NCBI RefSeq assembly: GCF_032362555.1
Contig: NC_083522.1
Span: 2,644,001-2,708,000, forward strand
Length of the DNA: 64,000 bases
DNA from: Amyelois transitella
Taxonomy: Eukaryota; Arthropoda; Insecta; Lepidoptera; Pyralidae
Direction of reading: 5' to 3'
Shown here: piece after piece, positions 24,001-36,583 of the stretch
Position numbering within the stretch: position 1 is the first letter of the stretch
How the letters are laid out: each line of letters opens with the position of its first letter
Notes under the pieces: model-generated
The model's database searches: none
Seen by the model: only the letters and a program-made list of their open reading frames with translations
What the model was told of the DNA's origin: nothing
Translations under genes and position numbers: made by a program

Positions 24001-24957
24001 CCAAACTTACCTATACTTTCCAAATCTCTGATCATGGTAATCATCCAAAGTTATGGTAGTAGATAACACTTTGATACTGATGCTGAGCATCAAATTTGCC
24101 ATTTCCAGCATCTTGTTTATCAGCATCTGGTGTTCCATAGCATTGGAGAACAAGTGGAGACGACTGTAGCCTCCAACGGCAAGTACGAATCCGCCAGGTA
24201 CATCTCGCACTTGAAGTATGCCCTGGATATCACAGTACGGGTAACTGGCTAGGAGTGTATGGGTGGAAGGGTCTAGTTGATCCACTGCACACGGACCCAC
24301 TTCGAGGACAACGGGGAGGCGTGTGCCACTCCAGTGATGTTTGTATGCTTGGTATCTCTGTAAGTATTACATTCAGAAATAATAATTTACCTTGTTTCAT
24401 TCTATAGATATACATACAAAAAAAAAAATAAACAGGAAATTTTCCTGTTTATAATTATAATAATCTAAACATAATCAAATGGCTACATGCAAACAGGAAA
24501 TATTCAAGATATTTTCAAATTGATGGTGATCATAGAGTTTCATAGTGATTATCTATTAACATGTAATAAGATCAAAAAAACTACAATAAAGCATTTAATT
24601 AATAAATAAAAAACTTACAAAGATATCCTTAGGTTTCTCAGCAAACAAATGTCTGTACTTGAATGCTTCTGTTAATATCAAACATTTGTGTTCGGAAGAG
24701 AACTTCATTGAGTCCACTTTCTTCTCTTTCTTCATGACCAGTGTAAAGTCATGATTGGCAGCAGAGTTTGAGTGTTTTGCTGAAGCCACAGTAATAACAT
24801 CAGAGTATAACCACTTATTAGTAACTTCCAGACGATCCGGGTTGTATGTGGTGATGCCCTGGGTACCGATGGAGAATACCCGCTTGTACTTTCCTTTCCA
24901 TGAGTGTTTTGTGACAAGGAAGGATGCCACATCCTGATTGTCTTTCAAGGGAATCAT
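6..24957 (-). CDS. Rme-8: Rme-8 / DNAJC13, endosomal J-domain protein (C-terminus beyond window)
   Basis: Large endosomal co-chaperone that recruits Hsc70 to sorting endosomes and acts with SNX1/WASH in membrane tubulation and clathrin uncoating. 32 coding exons, in transcript order: 24957-24619, 24357-24011, 22921-22786, 22312-22194, 21476-21330, 20446-20347, 18648-18476, 17650-17443, 17032-16877, 16426-16184, 15791-15615, 14334-14125, 13628-13420, 12886-12727, 12455-12355, 11912-11729, 11614-11412, 10021-9901, 9720-9556, 9174-9004, 8368-8186, 7400-7209, 6902-6767, 6338-6151, 5713-5522, 4991-4812, 4282-4121, 3561-3340, 2400-2268, 1956-1693, 1017-905, 178-6. Lengths sum to 5,807 nt with every junction in frame, so about 1,935 codons are here; vertebrate DNAJC13 is about 2,240 residues, so ~300 are missing off the left edge. 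The order of parts matches the family: N-terminal PH-like region, IWN/ARM-type helical repeats, GYF-like segment, J domain, more helical repeats. Start chosen at the ATG followed by [12 protein letters not shown]. Confidence 0.97.
245..435 (+). repeat. dispersed repeat A (SINE-like), partial
   Basis: Carries the family landmarks GATAGACAGAGCCAATAG, AAAAGACTGAATGGCCACG, GAGATCCAAATAGTGACAGG and a CATA-rich left end. Lies in the last Rme-8 intron of the window (179-904). The rest of that intron is AT-rich apart from a GC-rich patch at about 585-665 that I could not assign. Confidence 0.75.
1160..1262 (-). repeat. fourth, decayed half-exon copy
   Basis: On the plus strand CTTCTGCCTTAAGCAGCC and GAGGCTGCTATATCTTCC match the parent exon (CTTCTGCCTTAGGCGGCC and GAAGCGGCTATATCTTC). 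The copy is much more diverged than its neighbours and no splice sites are obvious. It is the oldest visible round of duplication at this site. Confidence 0.65.
1292..1448 (-). repeat. third half-exon copy in Rme-8 intron, frame broken
   Basis: Same unit as 1493-1648 with the same acceptor-like and donor sequences, but 157 bp long: one extra base after the ECVEDIG codons shifts the frame. It is best treated as a pseudo-exon. Confidence 0.8.
1493..1648 (-). repeat. intact half-exon copy in Rme-8 intron (possible cassette exon)
   Basis: Tandem copy of the 3' half of the exon at 1693-1956. It is 156 bp, bounded by CTTACTTTCTTAG on its 5' side and the donor AAAG|GTAGGT on its 3' side. Read in the phase of its neighbours (phase 1 both ends) it is open and gives 52 codons, from [20 protein letters not shown] to VKEALTKG. 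It could therefore be included or skipped without changing frame, adding one extra ARM-like helix pair. Against this, the intron separating it from the parent exon would be only 44 nt, shorter than most insect introns. Confidence 0.8.
1693..1956 (-). CDS. Rme-8: Rme-8 ARM-like exon, parent of a tandem half-exon duplication
   Basis: Encodes the segment from [16 protein letters not shown] to [10 protein letters not shown], matching the DNAJC13 region that precedes ALIYLLDMFCNS. Acceptor TTTTTCAG at 1957 and donor AAAG|GTAGGT with its GT at 1692-1691, phase 1 at both ends. The 3' half of this exon, its donor and the intron start recur three more times downstream (see 1493-1648, 1292-1448 and 1160-1262). 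Confidence 0.93.
2799..2932 (+). repeat. LINE 3'-tail repeat C
   Basis: Begins GTGTAGTTTGTTCCGCCGC and runs through GATTTAAGTGATGTGACC to CTTGTATCCAATTTTGAAAA. The same tail ends the LINE fragment at 60361-61365, so this is probably a 5'-truncated LINE copy. Confidence 0.7.
2930..3118 (-). repeat. dispersed repeat A (SINE-like)
   Basis: Minus orientation of the family at 3708-3985: AAGGCGATTAAGGGATAC, GATTCTTTTTTAGGCGATGG, then the TATGTATG tail. It abuts a repeat C copy on each side. Confidence 0.8.
3125..3306 (+). repeat. LINE 3'-tail repeat C, second copy
   Basis: Starts GCTGCAGAGCAGTTTGTTAC and ends in AATTTTGAATCTATTC, 34 bp from the donor side of the exon 3340-3561. More diverged than the copies at 2799 and 61230. 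Confidence 0.65.
3708..3985 (+). repeat. dispersed repeat A, near-complete copy
   Basis: One of the longest copies: (CATA)n, GGTCACGTCTATATCCCTTG, GGGGTAGACAGAGCCAACAG, AATAGTGACAGGTTGCTAG, GCCTATCCCTTAGTCGCC, CATGGGAAAGAAATGGAGTG, then a GGTTCCCACACGG end. No coding capacity. The family occurs at least a dozen times in the window and behaves like a SINE; I did not recognise a tRNA-type head. Confidence 0.85.
4567..4820 (-). repeat. 85-bp tandem array spanning an Rme-8 donor, 3 copies
   Basis: Three near-identical units start at 4567, 4651 and 4736, each beginning (plus strand) AAACACGTTCTGGAATGCTG or the same with GG in front. The unit contains the end of the adjacent exon (minus strand AACAAGCAG) and the following GCAGGTTTCTGG. 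The exon donor is therefore present three times. Most of the unit is intron-derived. Confidence 0.9.
4812..4991 (-). CDS. Rme-8: Rme-8 exon with a possible GC-AG donor
   Basis: Encodes [19 protein letters not shown] to [16 protein letters not shown]. Family comparison places the junction at NKQ|EVAN, which needs a donor AACAAGCAG|GCAGGT, a GC-AG intron. The alternative uses GTTTCT four bases later together with an acceptor four bases further in (GGAAG|TAGC) and gives NKQAVAN; that is also in frame. The CAG acceptor next to the T-run favours the GC reading, but sequence alone cannot settle it. Confidence 0.7.
5342..5514 (-). repeat. dispersed repeat A, internally deleted, next to a splice donor
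   Basis: Begins GTGTGGTTCCCGGCACCAAT and jumps to TTTGAATCTCAATTCTATC, so its middle is missing. Its TATGTATG end stops about 6 bp from the Rme-8 donor at 5521-5520. Confidence 0.85.
5806..5892 (-). repeat. dispersed repeat B
   Basis: GATCGTGGCAAGTGGAAAGA, GGTAGTCTCTGCCTACCCC and the TATGTATG tail define this second SINE-like family. Other copies: 13805-13905, 17668-17800, 23688-23815 (diverged), 28365-28500, 45588-45672, 46345-46420, 47702-47832 and 55675-55800. Confidence 0.75.
6767..7400 (-). CDS. Rme-8: Rme-8 J-domain exons
   Basis: Exons 7400-7209 and 6902-6767. The J domain starts near [11 protein letters not shown] and includes [21 protein letters not shown], with the catalytic HPD tripeptide at about residues 1340-1342 intact. 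It continues across the intron into [15 protein letters not shown], the last helix. A central J domain followed by further helical repeats is diagnostic of RME-8 among J proteins. The HPD loop stimulates Hsc70 ATPase activity in this family. Confidence 0.95.
7917..8172 (-). repeat. dispersed repeat A, near-complete, next to a splice donor
   Basis: Runs from GCCGTGTGGTTCCTGGCACC to GACGTGACCATGTGTAAG. It ends about 13-16 bp from the Rme-8 donor at 8185-8184. Confidence 0.85.
10271..11406 (-). repeat. 142-bp tandem array, 8 identical units plus the host exon end
   Basis: Units begin at 10271, 10413, 10555, 10697, 10839, 10981, 11123 and 11265 (plus strand CATACCTGCTGGGGTAGTAT); a ninth, divergent occurrence at 11407 is the real Rme-8 exon. 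About 136 bp of each unit derives from that exon and about 6 bp from the intron start, so each unit carries the donor CAG|GTATG. The eight copies look identical to each other but lack one C relative to the exon (GTCCGCAG against GTCCCGCAA), which shifts their frame. Reading through from the exon meets a TAG ten codons past CARYYPSR's donor. The array is GC-rich and lies wholly inside the intron. Confidence 0.95.
11412..11912 (-). CDS. Rme-8: Rme-8 GYF-like (GYF_2) segment
   Basis: Exons 11912-11729 and 11614-11412. The first contains [20 protein letters not shown] and the second [18 protein letters not shown] followed by [12 protein letters not shown], the GYF-like module found in DNAJC13. 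The second exon is the host of the 142-bp tandem array that fills the following intron. Its donor is CAG|GTATGC, whereas the last array copy keeps CAG|GTATGT leading into unique intron, so the ancestral intron start now belongs to the distal copy. Confidence 0.9.
13040..13375 (-). repeat. decayed tandem copies of an Rme-8 exon end
   Basis: Three segments (about 13040-13095, 13125-13222 and 13255-13375) repeat, on the plus strand, parts of the exon at 13420-13628. Shared landmarks are TAATAGGACTGTCATC, CCCTTTGTTCC, TTGACCTCATTCTG and CACTTCCAATTCCGC. The copy nearest the exon is best preserved and includes the donor-proximal GACTTCCTAATAGG. Substitutions and small gaps are frequent, so this is an old event. 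Confidence 0.8.
13805..13905 (+). repeat. dispersed repeat B
   Basis: ATCTTTCCACTTGCCACG, TTCTTTCGCTTTATCCACAT and CTCCCTTCATGCAAGC match the family. The left end is shortened. Confidence 0.7.
14612..15613 (-). repeat. 167-bp tandem array, 6 copies of an exon-end/donor unit
   Basis: CCTCAATATGTTTCTCGTAG recurs on the plus strand at 14612, 14779, 14946, 15113, 15280 and 15447, and at 15614 at the edge of the real exon 15615-15791: a period of exactly 167. Each unit holds a diverged copy of roughly the last 130 nt of the exon, the donor GAG|GTGAGTG, and about 40 nt of intron. The copied exon part is AT-shifted (AATCTTCAATTAGCACAAAC against AATCTACAGCTGGCGCAAGC in the exon). The exon copy therefore decayed first and the decayed unit was then amplified. 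The leftmost copy lacks the GTGAGTG extension. Confidence 0.92.
17668..17800 (+). repeat. dispersed repeat B, good copy
   Basis: (CATA)n followed by ATCACGCCTCTTTCCCGGAG, GGTAGGCAGAGACTACCTC and TCTCTTCATGCAAGC. It starts about 15 bp from the acceptor side of the Rme-8 exon 17443-17650 and is followed at once by a repeat A copy. Confidence 0.8.
17826..18078 (+). repeat. dispersed repeat A, near-complete
   Basis: ATAGTCACGTCTACTTCCC, GGTAAACAGAGCCAACAGTC, ATAGTGACAGGTTGCTAC, CCTTAGTCGCCTTTCACG and CATGGGAATGAAATGGAGTG, with a short insertion near the middle. It is followed by an (ACAAC)n run and a partial second copy of GGGTTAGACAGAGCCAACAG. Confidence 0.8.
18649..20346 (-). other. long Rme-8 intron with an inverted-repeat element
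   Basis: AT-rich intron. At 19156-19211 and 19506-19547 lie inverted copies sharing CTCGCCGCTTTTAGA and looser flanks (AATAAATCCCTAAGG against AATAAGGCCCTGAG). Between them a direct repeat GCAGTCG(T/G)TAGGACG is seen. This may be a short non-autonomous DNA transposon of roughly 400 bp, but I could not define target-site duplications. Nothing else recognised. Confidence 0.4.
20745..20925 (-). mobile_element. diverged LTR-like fragment
   Basis: Shares, in reverse orientation, the block CGGTTCCCCAGGCATAACAC and the CCAATAGCAGCGAAGAG block with the solo-LTR-like element at 29594-29849. It is a fossil: partial and much diverged. Confidence 0.5.
21130..21322 (+). mobile_element. retroelement 3' end with poly-A, next to a splice donor
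   Basis: Contains AGGAGTCCCACACTCTCCCG, GGTGAAGACCCGGGGGGTTA and GGATTTCACCTTCGAC followed by a 12-bp A run, as at the 3' end of a non-LTR element. The A run ends 6 bp from the Rme-8 donor at 21329-21328. On the gene strand the intron therefore begins GTGAGACTTTTTT. Confidence 0.65.
21664..21870 (+). repeat. dispersed repeat A, partial
   Basis: ACATACATATAGGGTCACG, CTATATCCCTTGCGGGGTAG, ATAGTGACAGGTTGCTAGCC and CATGGGAAAGAGATGGAG. Short of the right end. Confidence 0.75.
22922..24010 (-). other. Rme-8 intron with a perfect hairpin and a repeat B copy
   Basis: AT-rich. Holds the 18-bp perfect inverted repeat at 23207-23245 (listed separately) and a diverged repeat B copy at 23688-23815 (ATGCCCCTCTCCCATTGGGG, GTAGGCAGAAGCTATGG). 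Nothing else recognised. Confidence 0.6.
23207..23245. repeat. perfect 18-bp inverted repeat, 3-nt loop
   Basis: GATATTAAAGCTTGTATG, loop CTA, then CATACAAGCTTTAATATC, an exact reverse complement. It could form a cruciform in DNA or a tight hairpin in the intron RNA. No flanking element ends were recognised. Confidence 0.9.
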
Positions 24958-24968
24958 TTTCACATTGC
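24619..24968 (-). CDS. Rme-8: Rme-8 first coding exon, PH-like N-terminus
   Basis: Part of Rme-8. The acceptor (TTGCAG) lies at 24969-24974, eleven bases upstream of the ATG at 24957, so the upstream exon is non-coding. The encoded segment contains [17 protein letters not shown] and [14 protein letters not shown], the conserved opening of RME-8 proteins. In the family this region folds like PH domains and binds PI3P on endosomes; that binding is family knowledge, not visible here. Confidence 0.93.
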
Positions 24969-25336
24969 CTGCAATAATACACAAAGCTAATTATCGTATT
25001 TAATTAATAGGGCCTAAAAAGCGCGCGATAATAACGATTTTTCTACGAACAGCGAGCAATTGGGTTAGTAAACGACGATAATTACGTGTATTACGGATGC
25101 AAGTTGACCAATATTGTATCACAAAGTACTGACTCTAAGCAAAATAAAAATAAAGAAGTAAATATTAAATTGAACACAAACATTTAAAGTTGATTTTTCA
25201 ACGAAACATTCTTTGTATTTACAAAGGGGAGGTTCCTTTGTAAATATATAGAAGCAAAGTGATGGGACGTGTAAACAAGGACTAAATATACACAATAATA
25301 AATTATTGTACCACCGAACTTTAAAACAGTACTTAC

Positions 25337-25450
25337 AGTGAACAGACAACAATTAAAGCTATATAAATTTCAACTGCTATCTGCCGAAAGCCACATAATT
25401 CATAAAATAATCCAAAAAATCAGAACAAGAGGCTACGAATAAAGGGCCGA
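25337..25450 (-). other. Rme-8: predicted 5' UTR exon of Rme-8
   Basis: A strong donor (CACT|GTAAGT on the minus strand) has its GT at 25336-25335. It fits the need for a non-coding exon upstream of the acceptor at 24969. The right-hand limit (transcription start) is a guess; no TATA box was recognised. Confidence 0.45.
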
Positions 25451-25883
25451 CGACAAATCTTTCATTCATTTGACACTTATGACAGCAATTTTTTTTGTAC
25501 GTTTAATATTTTTTTTCATGTTGCCATGTAGTGTGGTTGCAAACAAAATTGTGTAGACCCTGTAAATCGTTAGCTCACGGTAACGTGCCCAGAAGGCTAG
25601 TTGCATTGCTGCGTTGAATAGTATCAATACTTAATCTTTGACCTAAGAAGTTTCCAGCCAAATTATTTTTCGCTAAGGGCCTGAGCTGGGCATACGTCTA
25701 TTTGACATTGACAATGTATGTAAGTGAGGTTATATTTATTGACAATGACAATGACAGTAACATTGACTGCATTGGCTGATAGCTGTAGCTGGCGTAGCGC
25801 ATGCAGCTGACGTGACGTGAGCTGAGTGTGATTCTCTCAGATTTTCTTGTAAAACTTTAAAATTCTGTGTATTGCTTAACGCA
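25451..25883. promoter_or_regulatory. divergent promoter region, Rme-8 / seryl-tRNA synthetase
   Basis: The two genes are head to head, with about 0.5 kb between the predicted Rme-8 5' UTR exon and the SerRS ATG. No canonical TATA box was recognised. A stretch near 25730-25820 (GACAATGACAATGACAG, then ACGTGACGTGAGCTGAG) precedes the SerRS start and may be its 5' UTR. Confidence 0.45.
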
Positions 25884-31697
<5,814 letters not shown>

Positions 31698-33631
31698 CGT
31701 TTTTACGTCTATGACGTCATTCCTGCAACAGCAATTATTTATTTTTCACGCTCAGCTTTTATATTTCATTAAATGAATGATTATATGTAATTTATCTTAT
31801 TTTTATTTGTACCTTCGCATTGTTTTACCAGAAGAAGTGAAGTTTATAACTTTGACTGTTTGATGTGTGTAAGGCATAAGGCGTGAGGGCTAATCTTTGA
31901 AAATATTTATTTATTCTTTATTGTAACAATTACAATTTGTAAAGTGCAATAAGCAGACTTGTACTTTACGTGCTAATAGCTAATCTAACAGGTTACTAAA
32001 AATATGCATACTGAATATATGAGAAATTCTTAAACCATCGAAAAAAAAACATTATCTGTGGGTGTAATAAGCAAGGTATGCACCATGGGCCAAGCCGTGA
32101 CGGGCCGCTAATGTATAATGAATTTCTTATACACCAGGAACTAGTAAATGAATTATGGGAATGACACTTATGGGGTAATATAGGTACAGAATTGTAACAA
32201 TAAAACAATATTTGATACAATTTCATATTTATTGTGACAAGTGTTTATCAGTCCACAATGACATGCAATGCAAAACTTACCCTATTTACATTCATTAAGA
32301 TATTTAACTGATTAACAACTATCTTTCAGAATACAACAGTTAAGACATGAGTAAATAAGAGTAATACATACATATGAGTAACAATGTTCTGATTTTGATA
32401 ACAATATTATCAAAGCCATCCAGCTCTTTATTTAATCTCATCTAAACTGCTAAAGGATGACGAAAAATATAGGGCAGTTTTCAATTTCTTAACTAGCAGA
32501 ATTAAAGCAAAAATAAAAAATAACCTTCAGGACCCATTAAATAGTACATTATTTACTTTTACATTATAGTTTTAAAAAATATCCATGAAGCAATAATATA
32601 GTATACAGCCTTAATGTAAATAATTATTACACATAAAAAACTTAATATTACAATCACTTTGCATTATATTCCTGTTACATGGCACTTGCAATAAAAGTAC
32701 TTTTAACAGGCTGTATATATGTAGATTCTGTAATTACTAAATATATGTTTGTCTTATTGTCTAATTTTCCAATTAATACTAATGATATAAACCAGCGCAT
32801 TTGAAAACTACATAGTCACATACAAGTTCCTATCAATTGATAAGAAAAAATAAGACAAATTCTGAGATGTTGCTTTGAAGAATACAGAAACTCAAATATT
32901 CCTAATAAACTTTTTCAGATTTTTGTCTAATTACTTTCACAAATATTTGAGCATTTAAGCAGACCTTCTCACAAATATTTTTTTATTCCTATTTTAAAAT
33001 TTGTGTTGATAAAATTTCCACATGGTAAAAAAATATCTATGAATGCAGTAAATAATAAAACTTATTTTTCCTTTTGTAGCAATTCCTTTAAATAAATGAA
33101 AGCCTCACTTTACAACTTTATCCATTATTCCCAGATTTAACATAACACATTGTATTAATGAAACTACTTAGATCATAAAGTTGTTTAAAAAAAAAACAAG
33201 CTAGAAATACTATCACAACCACATATAAAACTGCATATTTCTATGTGGTGACAGATCTAGTCATAACTATAACATAACAAATGTGATATTACGTAATAAT
33301 TATAATATTATAATCATATTTGTAAGATATTATTAAATTAGACTGGCAACAACAAATTTTATGTACAAATTCATATAATTACATAGAAACATTTTAACTA
33401 TTGCCAATGCTATCAGTTTATGTAAAATGTAGACAAAATATTGTTTGAACATATTTCAAAATATAAAATTATATAACACATCAAACATATTTTCGACACT
33501 GACACCAATGAAAAACTAATTTGAATTGTTATACCTAAGTCATACTAAATAATTAAAAAATATTAACTTTTAGCATTCTGCTTAGTCAATTCCATTCCAT
33601 ATGGTGCTCAGTATGTGATCTTTGATTTCAT
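31698..33631. other. convergent 3' flanks of SerRS and TSG101
   Basis: AT-rich, no coding sequence recognised. Plus-strand AATAAA occurs near 32199. On the minus strand TTTATT copies near 32229 and 32427 could end the TSG101 transcript, giving it a 3' UTR of up to about 1.4 kb. The two genes converge and their transcripts may nearly meet. Confidence 0.5.
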
Positions 33632-34834
33632 TTAACAAGCCAGCTGAGCTTTCTGTCTACATTTATGCATAAGAGCTCTCAAAGCAAACTGCTTGCGTGC
33701 CAAAGTACGAACCTGCTTCAAAAATGTATCAAGATCAATAACTTCTTTCCTTAGAGCTTCTCCCATGTAATAAATAGCATCTTCTAGTGTAGCTTCTTCA
33801 GCAAATGCATTTAGCAGCTGAGAGTATAGGGGAGTTGTAGTCACCACGGCTTCGTCTACATCAATACCTTCCTGTTCACCCAATCTTTCTACAGCTGCCT
33901 GTAGTTCTTTCTCCTTTTCTTGTAAAATAGTGACATTCTGGTCAAGCTCTGCTCGTTCTCTCTGCAATCTAGCTAAAATATCCTCCAGGCGTGTCTTACC
34001 CTGCTGGAGCTCTTGTTCTGTTCTACGTAGAGTCTCGAGTTCTGCCTGTGACTGCTGTGACTGTTCTTTGAGTCTTCTCCTCAGTTTGTCTTCAACAGCT
34101 GATAACAGAGATGCTTTGATGTGTTCCTCAGTTATTGTTCCTCCAGCTGCATCATTACCAGGAGTATAAGTAGTTGCTGGTGGATATGGAGTGGTTGAAG
34201 ATGCTGGAGGATATGGAGTGCCATTTGTGTTTACAGCACCCGGGTATGGCGCTCCGTAACCAGGGTACGGCAAATTAGATGCTGTTGGATATGGAGTTGT
34301 TGAAGGATAACCTGGTTGTGGGGTTCCTTGTGGATAGGGGTAGCCAGAGCTAGGTAGAGGCATAAAAGGTGAAACTGGATAAGGTCTAGATTCGTTCCGA
34401 GGTTTCGAATACACTGGCGGTATTTCCCCGAAAGCGGTTATCATCGCCTGGATTAACTGTAACAGTGTTGAGCCATTTTGTGACCATTCATGCAAATATG
34501 GCAAGTAAATTTTGCCATTGTTATCTACATATATCGAAACTTTAATAGACATGTCCGGGGTAGGTTTCACGAAACACAAAGGAGCGTTCTGGGGGTGAGT
34601 GTCCATGAGCCAGATACATATAGGAATATTGTAGCAAGCTCCTTTATAGTTGACTGGTATAGTACCATCGAGATGCAGTAAGTCTTTTCTAGAACCATTG
34701 TTAAATACAAAGGCTTCTAAACGATAAACCAAACTTTTGTAAAGCTGTATCACGTTGAGCACCTCCCGAATGGTGTAATCTCGATGTTTATACTTCGCAA
34801 GGTATTGCTTCAAAATCGATTCGTCGTTAGTCAT
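33632..34834 (-). CDS. TSG101: TSG101, ESCRT-I ubiquitin-binding subunit
   Basis: Sorts ubiquitinated cargo into multivesicular bodies and functions in abscission. A single uninterrupted exon of 400 residues, close to human TSG101 (390). The UEV domain covers about residues 1-145 (VIQLYKSLVYRLEAFVFNNG, YNIPICIWLMDTHPQNAP, VYVDNNGKIYLPYLHEW-like strands). A Pro/Gly/Tyr-rich linker of imperfect PYP repeats runs from about 155 to 230. A Glu/Gln-rich coiled coil covers about 240-325, and the steadiness box follows (TLEDAIYYMGEALRKEVIDL, FLKQVRTLARKQFALRALM). The catalytic cysteine of true E2 enzymes is not expected in this family. The intronless form in an intron-rich neighbourhood is notable but no poly-A or target duplication marks it as a retrocopy. 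Confidence 0.97.
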   Translation of the reverse strand: MTNDESILKQYLAKYKHRDYTIREVLNVIQLYKSLVYRLEAFVFNNGSRKDLLHLDGTIPVNYKGACYNIPICIWLMDTHPQNAPLCFVKPTPDMSIKVSIYVDNNGKIYLPYLHEWSQNGSTLLQLIQAMITAFGEIPPVYSKPRNESRPYPVSPFMPLPSSGYPYPQGTPQPGYPSTTPYPTASNLPYPGYGAPYPGAVNTNGTPYPPASSTTPYPPATTYTPGNDAAGGTITEEHIKASLLSAVEDKLRRRLKEQSQQSQAELETLRRTEQELQQGKTRLEDILARLQRERAELDQNVTILQEKEKELQAAVERLGEQEGIDVDEAVVTTTPLYSQLLNAFAEEATLEDAIYYMGEALRKEVIDLDTFLKQVRTLARKQFALRALMHKCRQKAQLAC

Positions 34835-36583
34835 TGTTGATACAAGTTACAGCAAAGTAAAAACGGTTAAATAACTTGTATGATATTTAGAAGGAACTCA
34901 ATTAAAATACAAAACACAACACAGATTTTAGCTGAAAAATATTCTGAATTCACCAAGCAAACCAACAAAACACTGACTGATTTCATCAATAAAAAAGTAA
35001 GATGACAACTCTTAATTTGACATCTTACCAATGCTGCCAGCAACCAAAATAGCTTTCCACTGTGATTTTAACTAAAATACATGTTGTTTATTTTATGTCC
35101 ATACCTATTTTATTGTTCCATCTCTACATGCTCTCTACAAACTTATTAAGTAATTCTATTTTCTTTTTTTTAGTTTTCAAGTCCATTTTCAATGACGATG
35201 GCGGGGACAATATAATTTATATTGTAAATATCAGTAAGGGATATAGTCAAATGACTATCGTTCACTCATGAGTTTAGTATGCTAAGGTTGTAACTTTACT
35301 AAGCACAACTCTTTTAACGTTTATACGAATACGATAAATGCATTCGCTAATGTGACACGAAAAAACCACCAATACAATGCACTGACGGCTATTTTAATCA
35401 CAAACTAAATAGAGATACTATGTATTATAATTAATGTATTTTAATTAATTTGAGGAATAACAGTCAGCAAAAGGGTTGGCAATCTGATATCGATTAATCG
35501 AACTACCGATTTTTTCAAGTAAAAAGAAAGAGAAATTATTTATATGCAGTACGGAATCGATCCCTGAGAATCGGGGTTTCACCGTTGACAATAGTCATTG
35601 TTTTTTTTTTAGTTTTGGTAAATACCATAACATTATTTACAATTTGATTTTAGATTTAAGGGTAGGTTGATTTTAGATTGAATATAACGGTATTGTCGAT
35701 AAAAGGGTAAATTTCTCAAAACTCGCGAAATAGCTGTATGCCTAGTTTCCTTCGCCTCTATTTAATTAATTCAAAAACTAATTTTACTGGTAAGGGATCA
35801 GTTATTATCTTATCTATCTTGTTTATCAGAAAATGGATTCATACTTAAATTATAAATAAAAGGGGTCTTTTAGAATTCGATTTTTTTGTGAATCGATACA
35901 TCCGCTTACAATTCGGGTCGATCCAAAAATGTATCATTTCCAGAAATAATCGTCAGCAACACTACTGTTATATTTTTTTCCTCCAGCTACAATGATTTGG
36001 CAAAGAACAAAGACTGTGATGCTTAGTAATCGGTAAAATACGTTCTTCAAATGTATACCTATTAACCTAATAAGCGTAGGTTACCTATCTGCCGTTATCT
36101 CGCTGCAGTGTAGTTTGTTCCGCCGCTTCTACACATGCGTTTTGGAAACGGTAGTAGATATAGATTTAAATTATATGACGTCAATGAGTGATACACCTTA
36201 TATTAAATTTTGAATTCTATTCTGCCCTTGACATGAAACAGTGTATAGGTACCTAGTGTTCTCACCTAACAGGTACAAATTAGTAGGTATTAGGTAGGTA
36301 CTAACATTACTCTCAAAAATATACACTTGTATTTAATGTATATAGTTATACCTATATATATTAAAGCGAAATCCAATCACTGATCTCTGACTCAAAAAAT
36401 CTACTGGCCAATTAAGATAAAATAAGGGAGGAAGGTTGAATAAAAAAAAATTCTGTTCCATGGATACGGAAAATCTCTTTGACATAAGCAAAGGAACATC
36501 CACCCCTCTATAAGTGCGCCATAAGCAAGCAAAGGGTTCAATAGAAAGGTACCTAAAAAAACAACCAAATGTATCATCAACAT
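34835..36583. other. TSG101 upstream region and RpL12 3' flank
   Basis: AT-rich. A repeat C (LINE tail) copy lies at 36108-36230 (GCAGTGTAGTTTGTTCCGCC, GATTTAAATTATATGACGTC). A partial GATATCGATTAATCGAAC palindrome lies near 35488. No gene recognised. Confidence 0.5.

Noticed and set aside
33632-34834. TSG101 as a retrocopy, because it lacks introns
   Set aside because: Frame is intact and conserved over its whole length, with no poly-A tract or target duplication seen; treated as the functional gene.
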